This document shows, in pieces, positions 59,208-64,000 of a stretch of 64,000 bases of DNA. Made by a program: the position numbers and the translations under genes. Source of the DNA: Lactiplantibacillus garii (GTDB lineage Bacteria; Bacillota; Bacilli; Lactobacillales; Lactobacillaceae); NCBI RefSeq assembly GCF_003885105.1, contig NZ_QWZQ01000006.1, positions 1 through 64,000 of the forward strand, read 5' to 3'. A model generated the notes under the pieces. The model ran no database searches, was not told where the DNA came from, and was given only the letters and a program-made list of their open reading frames with translations. Every line of letters starts with the position of its first letter. The stretch's first letter is position 1.

Positions 59208-59702
59208 TTAATGAAAGTGGTTTTCAAGTGCTAACAGGGCGGTTTTCATGGCCAACCCGCCGCGGTAGCCCCCGAGTGTACCGTCCTTACGCAGAACCCG
59301 GTGGCAGGGAACGACGATCAATAGGGGATTTTTTCCAACGGCAGTGGCAACGGCGCGGGTTGCCGTGGGCCGGTTAATGGCAGTTGCTAATTGTGAATAA
59401 GTGGTCGTGTGGCCGTACGGAATGGTCTGCAAGGCGTGCCAAACTTGTCGTTGCAAAGTGGTTCCGTTGGTTTGATCGAGTGGTAAGTCAAAGGCTTGCC
59501 GGGCGCCCGTTAAGTAGGCGGTCAACGCTTGCCGGGCAGTCTGGTTAGCATGGGTGTCTACGACGGCACTTGCGGCGGGATAGAAGCGGGACCATTCGTC
59601 TTGGGGACCGTTGGCGCTACCGACAAAGGCCAGTCCGCGTTCGGTACTGCCTAGCCAGTAAGTCTGATGAGCAATGGTAGTTTTCGTTAAAGTTAATTGC
59701 AT
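59208..59702 (-). CDS. ogt: Methylated-DNA--protein-cysteine S-methyltransferase
   Basis: A 164-residue DNA repair protein. VVPCHRV contains the acceptor Cys133, and the wing and arginine-finger elements (NRPTATRAVATAVGKNPL) are present. It removes the methyl group from O6-methylguanine in a single-turnover reaction. It is divergent from adaA, so both belong to an alkylation response. Confidence 0.9.
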   Translation of the reverse strand: MQLTLTKTTIAHQTYWLGSTERGLAFVGSANGPQDEWSRFYPAASAVVDTHANQTARQALTAYLTGARQAFDLPLDQTNGTTLQRQVWHALQTIPYGHTTTYSQLATAINRPTATRAVATAVGKNPLLIVVPCHRVLRKDGTLGGYRGGLAMKTALLALENHFH

Positions 59703-59843
59703 GGTGGTGTCCCCCGTTTGGTTGAATTTACCGTCAGTATAGCAGATATTAGTTGGACTAAAGTTACATTATCTTGCTTTTTAATCTGATTCATACCTGT
59801 TAAACGGAGAAAAAGGGTATACTGCCCGTATGGAGGTGGGAAG

Positions 59844-60389
59844 ATGATACCAACGACGGTGGAATGGCACGCCATTGCGACCAATGATCCGCGAGCGGAC
59901 GGGCAATTTTACTATGGCGTGATGAGTACGGGAATCTTTTGTCGTCCCAGTTGTAAGTCACGGCTGCCATTACGGCAAAACGTTCAAATTTTTAAAACGA
60001 CTACGGCGGCGGTACGGGCGGGGCTGCGTCCGTGTAAACGTTGCCGACCAACGGGACAGCTAGTTAGCCCGGCAACCTGGGTCACGGAAATTAAAACGAT
60101 TATCAAACACCACTACGCGGAACCGCTAACGTTAAACGACTTAGCCTGGTTGGCACACGGGGCCCCGTACTATTTGCACCACGTATTTCAGCGTGAGACC
60201 GGCCAAACACCACTGGCTTATGTGCAACGGGTTCGGTTTCAACACGCCCAAAGACTGCTACGGACGACCGCGCTTCCCATTCAGACGGTGGCGCAGCGTT
60301 GTGGGTTCACTTCCGCAAGTTACTTTAGTACCCAGTTTAAAGTGGTCACGGGAATGACCCCGCGCCAGTTTCGCCAAACGGTTAATTAG
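59844..60389 (+). CDS. adaA: Methylphosphotriester-DNA methyltransferase and AraC-type activator (AdaA)
   Basis: A 181-residue protein. The N-terminal Ada domain has zinc/acceptor cysteines C33, C37, C64 and C67 (GIFCRPSCKSR ... RPCKRCRP); C33 is the expected methyl acceptor. An AraC-type HTH follows from about residue 85 to the end (LTLNDLAWLAHGAPYYLHHVFQRETGQTPLAYV and GFTSASYFSTQFKVVTGMTPRQF). It senses methylated DNA and activates the alkylation repair genes, here probably itself and ogt. GGAGG lies eight bases before the start, with TATACT upstream. Confidence 0.9.
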   Translation: MIPTTVEWHAIATNDPRADGQFYYGVMSTGIFCRPSCKSRLPLRQNVQIFKTTTAAVRAGLRPCKRCRPTGQLVSPATWVTEIKTIIKHHYAEPLTLNDLAWLAHGAPYYLHHVFQRETGQTPLAYVQRVRFQHAQRLLRTTALPIQTVAQRCGFTSASYFSTQFKVVTGMTPRQFRQTVN

Positions 60390-60512
60390 TTAGGGTTCTT
60401 TTAAAAACGTCTTGGTACGGTTTTATTTCGGCATCACGCTATACTTGGGAACGTTTAGATTTAGGCACAGTTTAAACAAACGTATCCCGTGATGGGGGAA
60501 AGAGGAACCGTG

Positions 60513-61298
60513 ATGTATCAAGATTTAAAGGGTAAAACGGCCGTTGTCACTGGTAGTTCCAAGGGGATCGGCTACGCCATTGCCGTCCGGTTTGGCCAGG
60601 AAAAGATGAACGTTGTGATCAATTATCACAGTGATCCGGAGGGGGCGACGCAGGCCGCTGCCGACGTGATCAAGGCGGGTGGTCAGGCCGTGGCCGTCCA
60701 CGCCGATATTAGTACCGAGACTGGTAATCAGGCGTTGTTACAATCGGCGTTAGACCACTTTGGCGATTTGGACGTGTGGGTCAATAATGCCGGTATGGAA
60801 ACTAAGAAGCCGACCCACGAGATGAGTCTGGCCGAGTGGAACCGGGTCGTTTCAATTGATGAAACTGGGGTCTTTTTGGGGACCCGGACGGCGTTAGCTT
60901 ATTTTAAGCAGCGGGGTAAGGCGGGAAATATCATAAACATGTCGTCCGTCCATGAACGTATTCCGTGGCCAACGTTTGCGAGTTACGCGGCGGCTAAGGG
61001 GGGCGTCAAACTCTTTACCGAGACCGTTGCGATGGAGTACGCGCCCGATAACATTCGGGTCAACGCGATTGGCCCCGGGGCCATCAACACGCCGATCAAC
61101 GCGAAGAAGTTTGCCGACCCCCAACAGTACGATGCCACGGTTAAAATGATTCCGATGGCCCGTATCGGTAAACCGGAGGAGGTCGCAGCCGCAGCGGCGT
61201 GGCTCGCGTCCACTGAATCCAGTTACGTTTCGGGAATTACCCTGTTTGTTGACGGTGGGATGACGTTGTACCCAGCCTTTAAGGATGGACGGGGGTAG
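60513..61298 (+). CDS. gdh: Glucose 1-dehydrogenase-type short-chain dehydrogenase
   Basis: A 261-residue classical SDR. TGSSKGIG (about 13-20) binds the cofactor, NNAG is present, the catalytic Ser is in IINMSSVHE, and YAAAK supplies Tyr and Lys. The length and the segments MYQDLKGKTAVVTG and SGITLFVDGGMTLYPAF match Bacillus-type glucose 1-dehydrogenases, which oxidise glucose with NAD(P). The gene next door is a GlcU-type glucose permease, the same pair as in Bacillus. Start at ATG 60513 with AGAGGA upstream. Confidence 0.85.
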   Translation: MYQDLKGKTAVVTGSSKGIGYAIAVRFGQEKMNVVINYHSDPEGATQAAADVIKAGGQAVAVHADISTETGNQALLQSALDHFGDLDVWVNNAGMETKKPTHEMSLAEWNRVVSIDETGVFLGTRTALAYFKQRGKAGNIINMSSVHERIPWPTFASYAAAKGGVKLFTETVAMEYAPDNIRVNAIGPGAINTPINAKKFADPQQYDATVKMIPMARIGKPEEVAAAAAWLASTESSYVSGITLFVDGGMTLYPAFKDGRG

Positions 61299-61311
61299 TT
61301 GCCCGTTTAGC

Positions 61312-61343
61312 TGAAGTCGCCCAAGCACGACTTCATTTTTTTA
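61312..61343 (+). terminator. Terminator inside the gdh-glcU pair
   Basis: TGAAGTCG pairs exactly with CGACTTCA around CCCAAGCA, followed by seven T residues. The glcU ATG lies 33 bases later with no promoter-like sequence between, so it probably lowers read-through into glcU. Confidence 0.85.
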
Positions 61344-61375
61344 TTCTATTGGTAGTCGTTTAAACGGAGGGTCTT

Positions 61376-62224
61376 ATGGGGATACTATTAGCATTAATAC
61401 CGGCGTTAGGCTGGGGGGTGCAGCCCCTGATTGCCCGTAAAATTGGGGGGCGCCCCACGAATCAGATCTTTGGGACCGGCCTGGGTGCGCTGTTGATTGG
61501 CTTAGTCGTGTTAATGGGTGCGGGAACCGTCACGGACCGGGATTTTGCCATTAGTTTTTTGGCGGGACTCCTGTGGTCGATCGGGCAGGTAGGTCAATTT
61601 GTGGCGTTTACTAAGATTGGGGTCACCCGAACGATGCCGGTTTCGACCGGACTACAAGTTGTGGGGACGTCACTCATCGGGGTGTTGATCTTTGGTGAAT
61701 GGCCGGGCACCGCGGCTAAGCTGATTGGACTTTTAGCCATCATCTTAGTAGTCGTTGGCGTGACCTTGACGACCGTAACGGATCAGGCGACGGGGGGCTC
61801 GTCGTTAAAAAGTGGGCTGTTAATTCTTGTCCCAACCACGGTGGGCTATTTGGCGTACAGTGCGTTGCCAAAAGCACTCCCCGCGAACGGGTTGCAGCTT
61901 TTTTTCCCCGAGATGTTGGGCATCTTTGTCGGTGCGTTGCTCTATAACCTATGCACAACGCAGGGGCGGAGTTTATCAGAAAAGACGAGTTGGCAAAACG
62001 TCTTGATTGGTCTGATTTTCGGGGTCTCATCGCTGGCGTACATTTTTGCGGCTAAACTAAGTGGGATTGCCACGGTCTTTGTGATCACCCAGCTAAACGT
62101 GGTAGTTTCAACGGTGGGGGCGCTGGTCATTCTCCACGAAGCCAAAACGAACCGGGAGTTGAAAGCCACCTTAACCGGACTAGGCTTGATTGTCATCGGG
62201 AGTGTTTTGACCGCGACGTTATAA
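61376..62224 (+). CDS. glcU: GlcU-type sugar uptake protein
   Basis: A 282-residue protein with about ten predicted helices in two similar halves. MGILLALIPALGWGVQPLIARKIGG and GQFVAFTKIGVTRTMPVSTGLQVVGTSLIGVLIFGEW are typical of the glucose/ribose uptake family (GRP, DMT superfamily). It takes up free glucose, probably with protons, which the adjacent dehydrogenase oxidises. CGGAGGG lies seven bases before ATG. A strong terminator follows. Confidence 0.85.
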   Translation: MGILLALIPALGWGVQPLIARKIGGRPTNQIFGTGLGALLIGLVVLMGAGTVTDRDFAISFLAGLLWSIGQVGQFVAFTKIGVTRTMPVSTGLQVVGTSLIGVLIFGEWPGTAAKLIGLLAIILVVVGVTLTTVTDQATGGSSLKSGLLILVPTTVGYLAYSALPKALPANGLQLFFPEMLGIFVGALLYNLCTTQGRSLSEKTSWQNVLIGLIFGVSSLAYIFAAKLSGIATVFVITQLNVVVSTVGALVILHEAKTNRELKATLTGLGLIVIGSVLTATL

Positions 62225-62253
62225 AAAAGGATTCCGTAACGGAATCCTTTTTT
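62223..62253. terminator. Bidirectional terminator between glcU and the LysM gene
   Basis: AAAAAAGGATTCCGT pairs exactly with ACGGAATCCTTTTTT around a single base. It serves convergent genes. Confidence 0.9.
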
Positions 62254-62281
62254 AAACGCGTATTTATGAATTAAGGACGCT

Positions 62282-63340
62282 TTAATACCAACCGTTGGCT
62301 TCCCAGAAGGTTTGCGCTGCGGACCATGAACCGTAACGGTTGAGGACGTAGGTATTAGCGACAGCGTCCTGGTTAGCCGCGGAGTAATCACCGTTTAGCA
62401 GTGACTTGGTCAACTGGTACTTACCATAGTACTGACCGTTGGACGCGGTGTATGAACCACCGGATTCACGCGCGACGATCCAGGCCTTCGCGGCAGCCTC
62501 GGACGTGCTCGTGGTGCTAGTGGTAGTCGTTGTCGTGCTTGTCGTTGCCGCACTCGCTGGTGCCTGGCTGGCAGCACTGGTTACGGAACTGGCACTGGCT
62601 TGACTAGTCGTACTTTGACTGGCAGCACTGGTTACGGAACTGGCACTGGCTTGACTAGTGGTACTTTGACTGGCGGCACTGGTTACGGAACTAGCACTAG
62701 CCTGGCTGGTGGTACTTTGACTGGCGGCACTGGTTACGGAACTAGCACTGGCCTGACTAGCCGTACTTTGACTGGCAGCGCTGGTGACGGAACTAGCACT
62801 AGCTTGGCTAGTGGTACTTTGACTAGTTGTGCTGGTCGTTGAACTGGCGCTGGTTTGGCGCGTAACGCTTTGGCTAGTTACCCGGCGAGCCTTAGTCGAC
62901 TGCGTGGTACTTTGACTAGCCGTACTTGAAACGGCACTAGTCGTTGCCTGGCTAGTAACACTAGCAGCGGCACGCGTCCGTGTTTGACTGGTGGTGCTTT
63001 GACTAGTTGGGACACTGGCACTGGTTGCGGAGGATTGGTCACTCTGGACGTTGGCGGGAGCGGTCGCCACGGCCCCCATTGGTACGGTAGTGTGCGTGCG
63101 GGTGACTTTGACGACCCGGTGACTGTTGACCTGCAGTTTGTCACCAACGTAAATTAAATTAACGTTTTTTAAGTGGTTGACGCGTTGAATGGCCTTGACC
63201 GTTGAGCGGTGTGTTGCGGCAATTTCACTAACCGTATCGCCGGCTTTAACGGTCACCGTATCCGCCTTGGCTGCGGTTGCGCCGAGGGCGATCGCGCCAG
63301 TTGCGGCTAATGATGATAATAGGATGTTTTTTACTTTCAT
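62282..63340 (-). CDS. LysM surface protein with aggregation-promoting-factor-like domain
   Basis: A 352-residue secreted protein. Signal peptide with AKA-D cleavage near residue 26, one LysM domain (about 28-72, VKAGDTVSEIAATHRSTVKAIQRVN), a long Ser/Thr/Ala linker, and a C-terminal 70-residue domain (AKAWIVARESGGSYTASNGQYYGKYQLTKSLLNGDYSAANQD...FWEANGWY) matching the aggregation promoting factor/resuscitation-factor-like family with the catalytic-type Glu in ARESGG. It binds and probably remodels peptidoglycan. Start ATG 63340 with GGGAGTG. The linker holds tandem 17-residue repeats. Confidence 0.85.
   Translation of the reverse strand: MKVKNILLSSLAATGAIALGATAAKADTVTVKAGDTVSEIAATHRSTVKAIQRVNHLKNVNLIYVGDKLQVNSHRVVKVTRTHTTVPMGAVATAPANVQSDQSSATSASVPTSQSTTSQTRTRAAASVTSQATTSAVSSTASQSTTQSTKARRVTSQSVTRQTSASSTTSTTSQSTTSQASASSVTSAASQSTASQASASSVTSAASQSTTSQASASSVTSAASQSTTSQASASSVTSAASQSTTSQASASSVTSAASQAPASAATTSTTTTTTSTTSTSEAAAKAWIVARESGGSYTASNGQYYGKYQLTKSLLNGDYSAANQDAVANTYVLNRYGSWSAAQTFWEANGWY
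62560..62825. repeat. 51-bp tandem repeats in the LysM protein linker
   Basis: About five copies of a 51-bp unit; the landmark TTACGGAAC recurs at 62581, 62632, 62683 and 62734, with GACGGAAC at about 62786. Each unit encodes the 17 residues SASSVTSAASQSTTSQA. Synonymous changes are scattered between copies, so the array is not freshly expanded. Confidence 0.9.
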
Positions 63341-63640
63341 GCGTTCGTTCACTCCCATAATTAAATGTGATTCACCCTAAATTTTAACATTTGGTTACGA
63401 ATTAGTTAAGCGGTAACAAAAATTATTATATTGAATGTTGATGGCAACCACGCACTGAACAAAATGAAACGGGTTGATGCCCGTAAACAACTGGTTGGGT
63501 TGTTAGATTAACTAATTGATTTACGGCATGATTAATTGAAAGTGGTCGCCAATTTTGTTGGTTCGGAACTTTAACGGTTAAAACTGGGTTAAGAACCCAC
63601 AAAAATGGTTAAGACCGCGGTTATGAGGCGAAATAACTGA

Positions 63641-63657
63641 CTAAAATTTGCTATAAT
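63641..63657 (+). promoter_or_regulatory. Promoter of the last gene
   Basis: TGCTATAAT (63649-63657) is an extended -10 box; no good -35 is visible. The start codon is 43 bases downstream. The gap 63.36-63.64 kb shows only a short TGGGTT/AACCCA hairpin near 63.59 kb. Confidence 0.5.
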
Positions 63658-63699
63658 CAGAGGCGTTAGGCACATTGGATCAATAAGGGAGCGAGATTT

Positions 63700-64000
63700 A
63701 TGTATTATTTTGTTAATACCAGCATCAATCCCAAAAAATCAGGGATTGAGCACGCTGAAATGAAACGGTTAGTACTATTTAACCAGCACCAGGTGCCCGC
63801 CAAGATGGTGACCCGCTTTTTTTCGCTGTCACTGCATAAAACCCTAAAGGACGCCGGTATTGCTGAACAGAATCAGATTAACTTATTTGATTTTGTTCAG
63901 CGGTCGAGTGATTTTAAACCGGTGAAGTTAACGATTGACGACCTCCACTTAGCCCCCGATTTACGGGTCGAGGCGGAGGGTCGTAACTACGTCGTTTACC
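63700..64000 (+). CDS. N-terminal part of a TagE-like poly(glycerol-phosphate) alpha-glucosyltransferase (3' end outside window)
   Basis: The first 100 residues (MYYFVNTSINPKKSGIEHAEMKRLVLFNQHQVPAKMVTRFF...) resemble the N-terminus of lactobacillar TagE-type glucosyltransferases, which decorate teichoic acid with glucose. Only the N-terminal domain is seen; the catalytic GT-B C-terminal half is beyond the window. GGGAGCGAG precedes ATG 63700. Identification rests on overall resemblance and is moderate. Confidence 0.6.
   Translation, partial: MYYFVNTSINPKKSGIEHAEMKRLVLFNQHQVPAKMVTRFFSLSLHKTLKDAGIAEQNQINLFDFVQRSSDFKPVKLTIDDLHLAPDLRVEAEGRNYVVY

Noticed and set aside
62560-62825. CRISPR array
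   Set aside because: The repeats are contiguous, in frame within a gene, and have no unique spacers.

Overview
The window reads as a chromosomal segment of a Gram-positive lactic acid bacterium of the Lactobacillaceae. The supporting signs are an LPQTxE-type sortase signal, strong GGAGG-like ribosome binding sites, frequent GTG/TTG starts, proline iminopeptidase, a sufCDSUB cluster, an aggregation-promoting-factor-like LysM protein, and the start of a TagE-like teichoic acid glucosyltransferase. Base composition looks near 50% G+C by eye, which fits the Levilactobacillus/Lactiplantibacillus side of the family, but the species is not determined. I saw no rRNA, tRNA, CRISPR array, phage module, transposase or plasmid gene.

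Layout. 1-16.4 kb: the end of a cell-wall-anchored protein, a small minus-strand RNA candidate, a GntR regulator divergent from an esterase, a nucleotide pyrophosphatase-like protein with a UMF1-type MFS carrier, a lipoprotein hydrolase, proline iminopeptidase, a short UvrA paralogue, a DUF2207 membrane protein, a Cof-type phosphatase, an ABC-F ATPase and a CPBP protease. 16.4-28.4 kb: a structured RNA candidate, a small kinase, the Fe-S assembly operon sufC-sufD-sufS-sufU-sufB-DUF59, acetyltransferases, a drug exporter and a secreted nuclease. 28.5-36.8 kb: ArsR and TetR regulators, a giant YhgE/Pip membrane protein and a heterodimeric ABC exporter. 37-44.3 kb: small paired membrane proteins, a DUF3737-malY operon behind a MerR-spaced promoter, a second structured RNA candidate, an RsgA-like GTPase, HAD, acetyltransferase and Usp genes. 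44.3-49.3 kb: a histidine-phosphatase pseudoenzyme, a run of small uncharacterised genes with DnaA-box-like sites, and tandem type I signal peptidases. 49.4-64 kb: a MacB-like ABC system, an M20 peptidase, a MerR-controlled cupin/CMD/SDR operon, a 740-bp gene-free stretch with paired structured elements, an ABC-2 exporter, the alkylation-repair pair ogt/adaA, the glucose dehydrogenase-GlcU pair, and the LysM protein.

The most unusual content is noncoding. Nine intergenic sites carry related modules downstream of genes: a hairpin with locus-specific, base-paired arms, in several copies capped by a conserved apex, followed by a conserved tail. Two inverted copies of a ~156-nt three-stem element with covarying arms lie at 56.3-56.9 kb. 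Several independent RNA candidates have recognisable promoters and/or terminators. Among proteins, the notable cases are a histidine phosphatase that has lost both catalytic histidines, ABC proteins with one consistently degenerate ATP site, and genes whose start codon appears to be non-AUG.
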